From: a bacterium
GTDB lineage: Bacteria; Margulisbacteria; Marinamargulisbacteria; JABIPA01
Reading direction: 5' to 3'
NCBI GenBank assembly: GCA_018698675.1
Contig: JABIPA010000073.1
Span: forward strand, 1-64,000
Length of the DNA stretch: 64,000 nucleotides
The translations under genes were made by a program, and so were the position numbers. The notes under the pieces are model-generated. The model had not been told where the DNA came from and searched no databases. It saw nothing but the letters and a program-made list of their open reading frames with translations. Each line of letters opens with the position of its first letter. The first letter of the stretch is position 1. Shown piece by piece: positions 10,015 to 20,204 of the stretch.

Positions 10015-11193
10015 TTAGAATAAAACTCCGATTTCAAGAGTATGAAATGATTTCGGGTCCATTCCAATTTCTTCGCCGGCTTCATATGTATTATATACAT
10101 AGTTAAGATGGAGAATATAAAGGTCAAGTCCGAATCCACCAACGACATATCCTTGATTTAATCCGCCCCTAAGCTTTAAGAACATAATTTCTTTTTCAAA
10201 TCCCATGTGTAATTTTTTGTACATACTTGATTCGTCTGAAATAACTTCATAGTCGATTCCAAAAGTGGCCTCACCTAAAAAACTACCTACAACAGGAACA
10301 AATTCAAAATCTTGTTCTACAGAAAATCCAAGTTTAGCAATAACAGGGATTTCTCCTGTTACAGTAGTTGTTGAATAGTTCCCATCGTCGTCTTTAAGGG
10401 ACATTTCACCCTCTAGAGAAGCTCCGATATTTTTGATGACAAGGCCAACATTTCCATCTATCCCATCAAGAGGTTTTAAGAAGCCGATGTCAACGCCAAA
10501 TCCTTCCATGCTAAAAAAGTTTGGTCTGTCTTCTTGCAATCCGTTAATGTTTGCAAGGATGTCTCCTTGACCAAGCTCAAAAAATAATTCGCCAGTATTT
10601 TCGTTGTATATTTTGCTACGAGAAATATATTTAAATGTCGCACCTATTGAAATTTCTTCTCCAAGTATTTCAAAGTCGTCAGAAATTCCAACCATTCCTG
10701 ACGCATCTATTTGCCCAATAACATGTAATGTGGGACTAGTTCTTCTAGTCAAAGCAGCAGAAAACGCAGAATCAACATAGATTCCAGCCGCAAGTCCTGG
10801 CATAGATACGGATACGAGAGGGTAGAGTCCAAAACCAAAAATTTGATCCATAGGAACCAATGCCTGCAACATATCAAGTTGAGCACTTTCGTCTCCATCT
10901 TCAGATGATATGTCAGAAACATCTTGCATTTTTTCAAGACCTTCAGTTCCTAACATAGCACGAAGTCTAGGGAATTTAAGATGGAAGCCACCTAAGTTTG
11001 AAAGACCAGCTGGGTTTTGATAAAGAGCTGCGTCACTCTCACTAGTAGCCGTGGAAATTCCACCCATGGCTTGTTGCCTTAATGAACTAAATAATAAATC
11101 GGACTCATTTTCGCTTCCGATTGTAAATGTAGACATAAAAGCGATAGAGAAAATTGTTAATAATATCGTCTTTAATGATTTGTTAATATGCAT
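10015..11193 (-). CDS. outer-membrane beta-barrel protein (PorV/FadL/UPF0164-like)
   Basis: Signal peptide, 'ATSESDAALYQNPAGLSNLGGFHL', alternating beta-strand pattern to C-terminus ending in F. Confidence 0.7.
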   Translation of the reverse strand: MHINKSLKTILLTIFSIAFMSTFTIGSENESDLLFSSLRQQAMGGISTATSESDAALYQNPAGLSNLGGFHLKFPRLRAMLGTEGLEKMQDVSDISSEDGDESAQLDMLQALVPMDQIFGFGLYPLVSVSMPGLAAGIYVDSAFSAALTRRTSPTLHVIGQIDASGMVGISDDFEILGEEISIGATFKYISRSKIYNENTGELFFELGQGDILANINGLQEDRPNFFSMEGFGVDIGFLKPLDGIDGNVGLVIKNIGASLEGEMSLKDDDGNYSTTTVTGEIPVIAKLGFSVEQDFEFVPVVGSFLGEATFGIDYEVISDESSMYKKLHMGFEKEIMFLKLRGGLNQGYVVGGFGLDLYILHLNYVYNTYEAGEEIGMDPKSFHTLEIGVLF

Positions 11194-11207
11194 TTAAATG
11201 AATCTCC

Positions 11208-12239
11208 TTACAGCTTGAAATCTTTGAATATGTCTTCTATTACGGTTTGAACCTTATCGGAAGTCGTGTCGTCTGAATCCTCCGAAGAAAAAGTAACAGA
11301 GGTCGATCCGTTAGTGTATGTTCCATCTGTTGTAACTGCTTCATAGAGTTGATAAAAATCACCGGTATATTCTTGAATACGACGAATAATGTCTACTTGA
11401 TCGTCTTTAAAAAGTTTAACTTTATCTGATGTAATAAAATTTATACACTCGTCACCAAAATAGGCGACACCAAGAGGGAATGTGCTTGCTTCGATTTTAG
11501 CTTTAAGTTCTGGGTCGATTAGATTTAGAAAGTCAGTAACTTCAGCAGAAAGAGTTGGCTCGATTAGTAGGGTTAAAACTTGTCGGTAATCCCCTCCATA
11601 GTCCGCTTGGACCTGCGCTTCATCAATGGTTCCATCTTCTTGAAGTGTTATGACGTCATTAATTATGACAAATGCGGCTAATGCGTTTGCCATCATTCCG
11701 ATTAACGATTCATTTGCATCCAATTCTCCGGCTGTGTCTGCTTGAGCCTTGAAGCTCGAACCGATTAATTCAGTCGTAAGAGCAGATGCTGCATTCGTTG
11801 ATAGAGCTGCAATTAAAATGTCTGTTTTCTTTTCTTCAGAAACGTCGCCGTTTTCGTCAGTTAGACCGACCGTTTCGGAGATTTCAACTATCATGTTATC
11901 TCCACTTGTAGAACCGTCACTTGCAGCGTCTGCAAATTTGGCTCCAATTTCAAGAGATGAAACTTCATTTTGCCCAAATATAGCTTCTGCATTTGCAATT
12001 AAGGCATCTTGTTTTTGTTCTGGGTTGGCATTTTCACTAGAGATTACAATTAAAGCAACCTCTTCAACTTTATTATAGTCTTCGGGACTGGATGCTTGTT
12101 TAATCAGGTCAATAGGATCCGTTTCTTCTGGCTCATCAGCAAACCCTTCAAAAAGATTCGTTCCACATCCGACCAATAAGAGCATGCAAACAGCTAATAC
12201 ACTTGTTAACATAGCCCCTTTATAAAAATTTTTTTTCAT
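11208..12239 (-). CDS. predicted lipoprotein of unknown function
   Basis: Lipobox 'LAVCMLLLVGCGTN'; 343 aa; immediately upstream of and co-oriented with the OMP gene. Confidence 0.75.
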   Translation of the reverse strand: MKKNFYKGAMLTSVLAVCMLLLVGCGTNLFEGFADEPEETDPIDLIKQASSPEDYNKVEEVALIVISSENANPEQKQDALIANAEAIFGQNEVSSLEIGAKFADAASDGSTSGDNMIVEISETVGLTDENGDVSEEKKTDILIAALSTNAASALTTELIGSSFKAQADTAGELDANESLIGMMANALAAFVIINDVITLQEDGTIDEAQVQADYGGDYRQVLTLLIEPTLSAEVTDFLNLIDPELKAKIEASTFPLGVAYFGDECINFITSDKVKLFKDDQVDIIRRIQEYTGDFYQLYEAVTTDGTYTNGSTSVTFSSEDSDDTTSDKVQTVIEDIFKDFKL

Positions 12240-12487
12240 AAAATCACCTCTTTTGATATTTTTTACTTTGAATCATTTGTAATTTGGATAATTTATTTAT
12301 CCGAGCTCGTCCCTAAATAGCAGAGTTATTAGTTTTTAACTGTCACCGAATGGTATACCGATAATTGAAGAATCATTTAATGTATCGAATTTAGATAATT
12401 TAATTTAAATAAACGATTTATATATGATATATACCCATTATTTAAATAAAACTAACATATTTTCTTAGCGACTAAATTACTGCAAAC

Positions 12488-13687
12488 TTAATCATCAAAT
12501 GATTCATCGTCCGTAAGGTCAGAAATGACTAGCGAGCCAACGGCATCACCATAAACATTTGTGACTGTTCGAAACATATCTAATATACGATCAATAGCAA
12601 GTATCAAACCGACACCTTCAATAGGGAGCTGAACTGATGATAACACAGCGACCATTGTAACTAAACCCGCGCTAGGTATTCCTGCCGCGCCAACGGAAGC
12701 TAAAATAGCGGTTAAAACAATTATGCCTTGTTGAAATAGAGTTAAGTGGATGTCATATGCTTGGGCAATGAAAAGAGCAGCAACTGCTTCATACAGAGCT
12801 GTTCCGTCCATATTTACGGTGGCGCCTAATGGTACAACAAACCCGGTTACTTTCTTTTTTAACTGTTTAATTTGATGTAGGCAGGACACCGTTACTGGGA
12901 TAGTTGCGACACTACTGTCGGTTGAAAAGGCAGTTGCTAACGCCGGTAATATGGTTTTTATAAACTTGAAAGGTGATTCGTTACTAAAAATCCAAACGAT
13001 TACTGTTAATACCAAAAAGAAATGGATGGCTAATCCAAGAACTACAGTGGTTCCGTATAGAAATATAGGAGCTAGAACAGTGTAGCTATTGGTAGCAACT
13101 AGCTCTGCAATTAGTACCATGACTCCAATCGGGGCCAATTTCATAATCCATTGTGTAATTAGCATCATGACATCGTTTATGCTGATAAAGAATTTCGATA
13201 TGGATTTATTTTTAGACTCGATACTTAAAAGAACAACTCCAATTAATATTGAAAATAAAATTAGCCCAATCATATTGGCGTCCACCAATGCTCTAAAAAC
13301 ATTGTCTGGGATTAAATCGATAAAGGAAAAGGGGCGCTCACCTTTGATGGCGGATAGGTCCGGTTGTGGAAGATCATGAGCAACTATAGAGACGCCAGGT
13401 TTAATAACGTTAACTAGAAACAACCCTATAATGACTGAAATTGCAGAAGTGAAAAGGTAAAAGACGATGGTTTTAAATCCAAGCATTTTTAGGGCTTTTA
13501 TATTTTTAAGATTAACGATTCCTGAAATAATCGAAGCAATAACTAAAGGAACCATTATTAAACGTAAGAGACGAATAAATATTTCGCCGATTGGATGGAA
13601 AATTACGACCCACTCTTTGAAAAATAAGCCAAGAAATAAGCCGATAAAAATCCCAAGGAAAACTTGAGTATGTAAGTTGATTTTCAT
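12488..13687 (-). CDS. dicarboxylate/amino acid:cation symporter (DAACS family)
   Basis: 'PLGATVNMDGTALYEAVAALFIAQ' and 'DRILDMFRTVTNVYGDAVGSLVIS'. Confidence 0.95.
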   Translation of the reverse strand: MKINLHTQVFLGIFIGLFLGLFFKEWVVIFHPIGEIFIRLLRLIMVPLVIASIISGIVNLKNIKALKMLGFKTIVFYLFTSAISVIIGLFLVNVIKPGVSIVAHDLPQPDLSAIKGERPFSFIDLIPDNVFRALVDANMIGLILFSILIGVVLLSIESKNKSISKFFISINDVMMLITQWIMKLAPIGVMVLIAELVATNSYTVLAPIFLYGTTVVLGLAIHFFLVLTVIVWIFSNESPFKFIKTILPALATAFSTDSSVATIPVTVSCLHQIKQLKKKVTGFVVPLGATVNMDGTALYEAVAALFIAQAYDIHLTLFQQGIIVLTAILASVGAAGIPSAGLVTMVAVLSSVQLPIEGVGLILAIDRILDMFRTVTNVYGDAVGSLVISDLTDDESFDD

Positions 13688-14024
13688 AGAGGTTCTTTTA
13701 AACGATAGCTAGAAAAAAAGTTTTTGTAAAAGGGAAAGTTTTTTGTTAACCAAACGAATGCGTAAATAAATGGATTATTTAGACTGTTTCAATAGAGGTG
13801 TGAAAAAAGGGATTTACATACTTGATCGTATTATAGGCAAAAGTAAGGAACTTTTTAATAGTCGAAATTTCGCTTGTCTTGGTATAGAAAAATCAGGTAT
13901 CTGTGTTAAACTTTTTAGTCTATTTAGGAAGGTTCTTTTGACCCTTTATTGAGATTACGTTGATTTATTTAATATTTATTAGAAATAATGTGCTGGCGAG
14001 TTGAGCATATAAAAGGTAGAAAAA

Positions 14025-15401
14025 ATGGAAACAGTTGGTAGAGAATTAATCGAAAAATATAATATTAAAGGGCCGAGGTACACAAGTTATCCGACTGCCC
14101 CAAATTGGGAAAGTAATTTTTCGGAAGAATCTTACAAGGAGAAACTTGTTTCGTTTGGACAAAGTAATAAATCATTGTCCCTTTATATTCATGTCCCGTT
14201 TTGTGAATCCCGGTGTTATTTTTGCGCATGTTCCGTATTGATTCATAAATCGTTTCCCCAGAATTTTCAGAATGAATATATAGATTCTGTGTTGAAGGAA
14301 GCTCGTCTTGTTCAAGGAATTATAGGCGGTAGAAAAAAAGTTAAGCAGTTTCATATCGGAGGTGGGACGCCAAGTTACTTGTCAGTAGAGTCTCTTGAGC
14401 GTTTAATGGCCGGAATATCTGATTATTTTGATTTGGATTTTGAATCTGAAGTTGCTATCGAAATTGACCCTAGATTTATTGATTTGAAGAAATTAAGTTG
14501 TTTGAAAAAACTAGGTTTCAATAGGCTTTCTTTTGGAATACAGGATTTTTCAGAAAAGGTGCAGGAGTCTATCAATCGATTTCACAGTTTTGAACTTGTA
14601 TCCGCTTTATTTAAAGATGTGAGAAAGGTTGGTTTTGAAAACATAAATATTGATTTGATTTATGGCCTTCCGAATCAAACGATGGAGAGGTTTCAGAAAA
14701 CAATTGAGCAGGTTTTTCAATTGAAACCGTCAAGAATAGCATTGTATAGCTTTGCCCATATCCCTCAAGTAGTTTCTCATCAAAAGTTGATAAAAGATGA
14801 CGAACTACCGTCTCCTTCCGTAAAACTTGATTTGTTTATGTATGCAAGAAATGAGTTTGAGAAACTAGGTTATTTAGCGATTGCAATGGACCATTTTGCA
14901 TTGCCTTCGGATCCCTTGGCAGATGCTTTTGAAAATCAATCATTGCATAGGAATTTTATGGGATACACAACGAGACCAGCTGACGAATTTATTGGGCTTG
15001 GATATTCTTCGATTGGATTTTTGGAAAATACGTTTGTTCAAAACGTTAAGTCGTTGGATAGTTATTTCAAATTGTTAAAAGAAGGCAAACTTCCTGTGTC
15101 TAGAGGATTGCTATTGTCTGAAGACGATAGAATTCGAAAATGGGTAATATATGAAATAATGTGTCATTTTGAACTAGATATGAACGTATTTCAGGAAAAA
15201 TATAAAGTGAGTTTTAGAGACTATTTTCATGACGAAGCAACGGGGATTCATGATTGTGAGATGGCAGGTTTTCTTAAGTGTGAGGAAAATATGATTACCG
15301 TCACAACTAAAGGCAAAATGTTCGTTAGAAATATAGCTATGGTATTTGATATCTATTTGAAAAAGGATAGAGAGAAACAAGTTTTTTCGAAAACTGTTTA
15401 A
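14025..15401 (+). CDS. hemN: oxygen-independent coproporphyrinogen III oxidase
   Basis: 'PRYTSYPTAP', radical SAM 'CESRCYFCAC', 'GGGTPSYL', 'GIQDFSEKVQESINR'. Confidence 0.93.
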   Translation: METVGRELIEKYNIKGPRYTSYPTAPNWESNFSEESYKEKLVSFGQSNKSLSLYIHVPFCESRCYFCACSVLIHKSFPQNFQNEYIDSVLKEARLVQGIIGGRKKVKQFHIGGGTPSYLSVESLERLMAGISDYFDLDFESEVAIEIDPRFIDLKKLSCLKKLGFNRLSFGIQDFSEKVQESINRFHSFELVSALFKDVRKVGFENINIDLIYGLPNQTMERFQKTIEQVFQLKPSRIALYSFAHIPQVVSHQKLIKDDELPSPSVKLDLFMYARNEFEKLGYLAIAMDHFALPSDPLADAFENQSLHRNFMGYTTRPADEFIGLGYSSIGFLENTFVQNVKSLDSYFKLLKEGKLPVSRGLLLSEDDRIRKWVIYEIMCHFELDMNVFQEKYKVSFRDYFHDEATGIHDCEMAGFLKCEENMITVTTKGKMFVRNIAMVFDIYLKKDREKQVFSKTV

Positions 15402-16024
15402 TTCAAATTTGTTAGAGTATCTCGGGAGCCTCTTTGTAAAAGAGAGCGATATAATGTTACCGGAGCCTGTTCAAAATGCTCGAAAATTGTTTTGCTCCAT
15501 TTCAGAAAAACTAGAATGAAAATTGCGATATTTAGAATATAAAACTCTGCTGCTCCGTCAGTAAAGCTAATCGTGAAAAATTGAAGAATAATCGTAAGTA
15601 ACATTCCTATCGCGACTGAATTCGCGGCTAAGCATAACAATGAAAGCATAATTGGGAAAAGAATAATCATTGCTGGGAAGAAAAATGTATAAATTCCTAA
15701 AAGAAAACTTATCGTAAATCCAGAATATTTAAATCCAGTAAACGGAGACCATAAGTGAAGTGCAAACCCTATAGATAACGCAAAAATAATATGGTGAGCA
15801 GGAACAAATTGAAATCCGTAATAAAGAGGTAAAAATCCTTTTAAAAATGAACCGACCCATGCAAAGGCCAATCGAATAGGCTTTGCGGGCATCATGATAA
15901 ATGGAATATCTCGCTGGCCGTTATAATATTTATTTTTTTCGTGTAACCAGTCGAAAAACAAATCTAACGGAATAGATAAAATAAAAATAACGGCAAGATA
16001 ATAAATAACTGACGTTATTTCCAT
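15398..16024 (-). CDS. hypothetical polytopic membrane protein
   Basis: 208 aa with several hydrophobic helices; no family recognised with certainty. Confidence 0.7.
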   Translation of the reverse strand: MEITSVIYYLAVIFILSIPLDLFFDWLHEKNKYYNGQRDIPFIMMPAKPIRLAFAWVGSFLKGFLPLYYGFQFVPAHHIIFALSIGFALHLWSPFTGFKYSGFTISFLLGIYTFFFPAMIILFPIMLSLLCLAANSVAIGMLLTIILQFFTISFTDGAAEFYILNIAIFILVFLKWSKTIFEHFEQAPVTLYRSLLQRGSRDTLTNLN

Positions 16025-16027
16025 AGA

Positions 16028-17266
16028 CTAGTGTTTATCCAGTTCAAACGCATCATGTAGATATTGAAGCGCTGGCTTTGCATCTTCTTTATTAATGACA
16101 CATGAAATTTTAATTTCTGAAGTTGAAATGAATTTAATATTAATTTTATGTTCGCCAAATACCTGAAACATTTTAGCGGCAACGCCAGGTTTAGATACCA
16201 TTCCAATACCAACTACAGATAGTTTTGCAATATTATCATCCCATTCAATACCTGAAGCATTTAATTCATCACAAATGGTTTGAGATATTTTTTTCGCTAA
16301 TTCTAAATCTATCTTATCGATAGTATATGTTACGTCGTTCATTTTATTTTCGTTGATACTTTGAACAATCATATCCACGTTGATATTTTGTTCAGCAAGT
16401 TTTGAAAATATTAGACCAGCTACACCTGGCGTATCAGGGACTTTTAGAATAGATAGTGTTGCTTGTTCTTGATTTAATGTTATTCCGGTTACGGGTCTAT
16501 GAGATTCCAAATTAGAACCCTCCTTTACTCTAGTTCCTTCCGAGTCCTTAAAAGAACTTCGGACATGTATAATAATATTATTTTCTTTCGCACATTCTAC
16601 AGATCGAGGGTGTAATACTTTTGCACCTAACGATGCTAATTCTAGCATTTCATCATAAGAAATTTCATCTAGTTTTCTCGCATTTTTAACCAATCGAGGG
16701 TCTGTCGTGTAGACACCGTCAACGTCTGTGCAAATGTCACATTCGGACGCCCCAATAACGGAAGCTAAAACAACTGCGGATGTATCAGAACCGCCTCGTC
16801 CAATTGTCGTCACATCTAAAATGTGATTTACACCTTGAAATCCGGTAACGATAACGATTTTTCCTTTAGACAATTCATCGTATATTCGAGAAGGTTCTAC
16901 TTTTATAATTTTTGCTCTGTTATAAATATTTTCAGTTTTAATCCCGGCTTGGAGCCCCGTTAGTGAAATGGCCGGCGTTCCAGAACCATTAAGAGCCATG
17001 GCTAAGAGTGCGGCAGAAACATTTTCTCCAGTGGATATCAATGCATCATATTCACGTGGGCACGGATTTGGAGACATTTCGGATGCTAATTTAACAAGGT
17101 TATCTGTTGTATCGCCCATTGCGGACACAACTATTACTAAGTTTGGGAATTGTTTTTTTGCTTCAATCAGTCGAGCAGCGATATTTTTAATCCGTTCAGG
17201 ACTTCCAACCGATGATCCACCAAATTTTTTAACGGCTATTTTCATATTGGATTGTAAAACTACCAA
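16028..17266 (-). CDS. lysC: aspartate kinase
   Basis: 'KKFGGSSVG', 'GRGGSDTSAVVLA', two C-terminal ACT domains. Confidence 0.96.
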   Translation of the reverse strand: MVVLQSNMKIAVKKFGGSSVGSPERIKNIAARLIEAKKQFPNLVIVVSAMGDTTDNLVKLASEMSPNPCPREYDALISTGENVSAALLAMALNGSGTPAISLTGLQAGIKTENIYNRAKIIKVEPSRIYDELSKGKIVIVTGFQGVNHILDVTTIGRGGSDTSAVVLASVIGASECDICTDVDGVYTTDPRLVKNARKLDEISYDEMLELASLGAKVLHPRSVECAKENNIIIHVRSSFKDSEGTRVKEGSNLESHRPVTGITLNQEQATLSILKVPDTPGVAGLIFSKLAEQNINVDMIVQSINENKMNDVTYTIDKIDLELAKKISQTICDELNASGIEWDDNIAKLSVVGIGMVSKPGVAAKMFQVFGEHKINIKFISTSEIKISCVINKEDAKPALQYLHDAFELDKH

Positions 17267-17359
17267 ACATTAACTAGCATGTCTATAATTAACCATAGGT
17301 TATTATGATAATAAGGTTGGGTTTATAGTTTTTTCTAATTTAAAATAGTCATAAAATGA

Positions 17360-17971
17360 TTGAAATATTTAATTGAACGGGTGGATGGGATACAAGTGAA
17401 TAACGAATTTTTAATTTTTGGAGTAATCGGACGGAATGGGGCGGGTAAGTCGACGATATGCGACTATTTGTCCGAGAAGGGATTTAGTGTTTTTTCGTTA
17501 TCAGATATCGTTAGATCTGAAGCGGATAGGCAAGGCTTAAGTCATACGCGAGAAAATTTGATTCAAATTGGGACTCGCTTGAAAAGCGAAGAAGGGTTGG
17601 ATGTATTGGCCAAACGTTCATTTAAAGAAATTGTAGAAAAATCAGAAAATAAAAAAATCGTATTTGATAGCATTCGTTTGCCAGAAGAGGTTCTGTTTTT
17701 TAAATCTCACGGTGCTATTTTATTAGGGATTGATGCACCAGTTGAAACAAGATATTCGAGAATATCAAAACGAAAAAAAGAAACAGACGAGCAATCTTAC
17801 GAAACATTTAAAAAATTGGACCTTCATGAATATGAAGGGAAAAGCGGTGGACAGAATATTAAGGCAACTTTTTCGTTATCAGACCACGTCATTGATAATG
17901 TAGGTGATTTGAAAAATGTGCACCGAAAAATCGATAATATTTTGGAGTCAGTAAAAAATGGACCATCTTAA
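17360..17971 (+). CDS. P-loop nucleotide/dephospho-CoA kinase-like AAA protein
   Basis: Walker A 'GVIGRNGAGKST'; 'LSDIVRSEA...TRENLIQIGTRLK'. True start may be GTG at 17396 (MNNEFLIFG). Confidence 0.75.
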   Translation: MKYLIERVDGIQVNNEFLIFGVIGRNGAGKSTICDYLSEKGFSVFSLSDIVRSEADRQGLSHTRENLIQIGTRLKSEEGLDVLAKRSFKEIVEKSENKKIVFDSIRLPEEVLFFKSHGAILLGIDAPVETRYSRISKRKKETDEQSYETFKKLDLHEYEGKSGGQNIKATFSLSDHVIDNVGDLKNVHRKIDNILESVKNGPS

Positions 17972-19205
17972 AATAAAAGGAGGCATACCTTTGAATGGAA
18001 CGGTAAGTGCCTCTGGATCTAAAAATTCAGCATTACCATTACTAGCAGCAACCATTTTACTGAATGGTGAAACCGTTCTTCATAATGTTCCAAACTTAAG
18101 TGATATCGCAGTAATGATTAAGATATTGAATTCTTTGGGAATGAGGGTGGAAGCCTGTCCTGATAACCAGGTTAAAATATGGAATGAGAAAAAAATTCGA
18201 CATATCGCTCCCTATGATTTAGTTACGTCAATGAGAGCCTCTTTTTTTGTGGCTGGACCAATACTTGCTAAAACTGGCTTTGCTAAAGTCCCTTTGCCAG
18301 GCGGGTGCTTAATAGGATCTCGGCCGATTGATATTCATTTGAAAGGGTTTCAGGATCTTGGAGCTGAGATTAAATTGCAAAATGGGTTTGTAGAGTTACG
18401 GGCAAAGAAACTAAAAGCGGCGCGAATTTATTTGAATTTCCCTTCTGTTGGAGCAACTGAAAACTTAATGATGGCAGCCTCTTTAGTGGAAGGGGTGTCT
18501 TACATTGAAAACGCAGCCTTAGAGCCTGAAATAGATGACTTAGCAGATATTTTGAATAAGGCAGGCGCCAAAATTACTGGGGTAGGGACACGCTGTATAA
18601 AGATAGAGGGAGTTTCTGAACTAAAAGGTGTTTCCCATCATGTGATTCCGGATCGAGTAGAGGCCGGGACACTGTTGATAGCCGGTGCTATTACAGGCGG
18701 TGATGTAACGGTCACTAATTTAAATGTAGATCATTTGGAACCCTTGATTCGGAAATTGAAAGACTGCGGATTTGGATTAACGATTGATGGGAATTCGATT
18801 CGGGTTATTGGGAAAAAAGAATTTGGTGGAGCGACGATTGAAACACTACCTTTTCCTGGTTTTCCTACAGATCTTCAAGCCCAAATGATGGCTATATTAT
18901 CTGTCGCCAATGGAACCTCTATTATAAAAGAAACAATTTTCGAAAATCGGTTTATGCACGCATATGAGTTAAAGCGTATGGGGGCGGATATTAAAATAGA
19001 CGGAAATCATGCATTTATAAAAGGTGTTGAGAAGTTATCGGCGGCTCCAGTGAAAATAACGGATTTACGAGCCGGAGCGGCTTTGATTTTAGCTGGGTTG
19101 AGGGCAGAAGGAACAACAGTTGTTCATGGATTAAAGCATTTGAGACGTGGATATCAAGGATTGCCAGAAAAATTAGGGAAACTTGGTGCTTCTGTATTTG
19201 TATAA
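17958..19205 (+). CDS. murA: UDP-N-acetylglucosamine 1-carboxyvinyltransferase
   Basis: 'LNGTVSASGSKNSALPLLAATIL', 'FPTDLQAQMMAIL', 'DLRAGAALILAGL'. Confidence 0.97.
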   Translation: MDHLKIKGGIPLNGTVSASGSKNSALPLLAATILLNGETVLHNVPNLSDIAVMIKILNSLGMRVEACPDNQVKIWNEKKIRHIAPYDLVTSMRASFFVAGPILAKTGFAKVPLPGGCLIGSRPIDIHLKGFQDLGAEIKLQNGFVELRAKKLKAARIYLNFPSVGATENLMMAASLVEGVSYIENAALEPEIDDLADILNKAGAKITGVGTRCIKIEGVSELKGVSHHVIPDRVEAGTLLIAGAITGGDVTVTNLNVDHLEPLIRKLKDCGFGLTIDGNSIRVIGKKEFGGATIETLPFPGFPTDLQAQMMAILSVANGTSIIKETIFENRFMHAYELKRMGADIKIDGNHAFIKGVEKLSAAPVKITDLRAGAALILAGLRAEGTTVVHGLKHLRRGYQGLPEKLGKLGASVFV

Positions 19206-19323
19206 AAGTAAATAAGTGATTGATTGTTGAAAAACAAGATCTGAATTTTTGACTCTAAAGATATTGGACCCTATAATAAGGGTCGGAAAATTAATAGACA
19301 CGTAGTCTAGTGAAGGAAATTAA

Positions 19324-20175
19324 ATGAAAAAACGTTTACGATTTAGCAAGATGCATGGGCTTGGTAATGATTTTATTTTGATTGATGGAATAAACCAAAG
19401 AATTGATGACAAAGATTTGTCGTCGTTAGCTAGAACAATGTGTGATCGGAATTTTGGAATTGGAGCAGATGGACTCATAATCGCGCTGAAGTCAGATTCG
19501 ACAGATATTAAAATGCGAGTGATTAACTCTGATGGATCAGAGCCTGAAATGTGTGGAAACGGAATCCGATGTTTTTCTAAATTTGTTTATGAAAAGAAAC
19601 TAATTGAAAAGGTTGTTTTTTCTGTTGAAACCTTAGCCGGGAATATGGTTCAAGCATTAATTATTAAAGACGGTGTGGTTGTGTCAGTAGAGGTAGATAT
19701 GGGCGAACCGATATTAATCGCAAAAGATATACCCGTTGTTTCTGATACAGATCAGGCTGTATGCAAACCAATTGATATTTTAGGAAAAACGTATGAATTT
19801 ACTGCGGTTTCGATGGGTAATCCTCATGCCGTCGTATTTTTAGATGACTTAAAAACGATAGACCTAGAGAAAATAGGACCTTTGTTTGAGTCTCATAGTA
19901 ATTTCCCAGAGAAAATAAATACGGAATTTGTTCAAATAGTGAACCCAAATGAGTCAATTTTAATTGTTTGGGAGCGAGGGGCTGGCGAAACGCTTGCATG
20001 TGGGACTGGAGCGTGTGCGTCAGTAGTTGCTGGGGTTTTGAATAAAAAATGTGAAAGAAAAGTTAAAGTACATTTACCAGGTGGACCGTTAATGATTGAA
20101 TGGCAAGAACATGATAATCATTTGGTTATGACAGGGCCTGCAGAGTTAGTATTCGACGGACAAATAGAAATTTAA
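19324..20175 (+). CDS. dapF: diaminopimelate epimerase
   Basis: 'KMHGLGNDFILID', 'NSDGSEPEMCGNGIRCFSKF', 'ERGAGETLACGTGACAS'. Confidence 0.97.
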   Translation: MKKRLRFSKMHGLGNDFILIDGINQRIDDKDLSSLARTMCDRNFGIGADGLIIALKSDSTDIKMRVINSDGSEPEMCGNGIRCFSKFVYEKKLIEKVVFSVETLAGNMVQALIIKDGVVVSVEVDMGEPILIAKDIPVVSDTDQAVCKPIDILGKTYEFTAVSMGNPHAVVFLDDLKTIDLEKIGPLFESHSNFPEKINTEFVQIVNPNESILIVWERGAGETLACGTGACASVVAGVLNKKCERKVKVHLPGGPLMIEWQEHDNHLVMTGPAELVFDGQIEI

Positions 20176-20204
20176 AGAAATTACAGTAAAAAAGGATAAA
20201 TATT

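Noticed and set aside
13770-13952. 60-aa ORF upstream of hemN
   Set aside because: Short, no RBS evident, no recognisable family; likely random.
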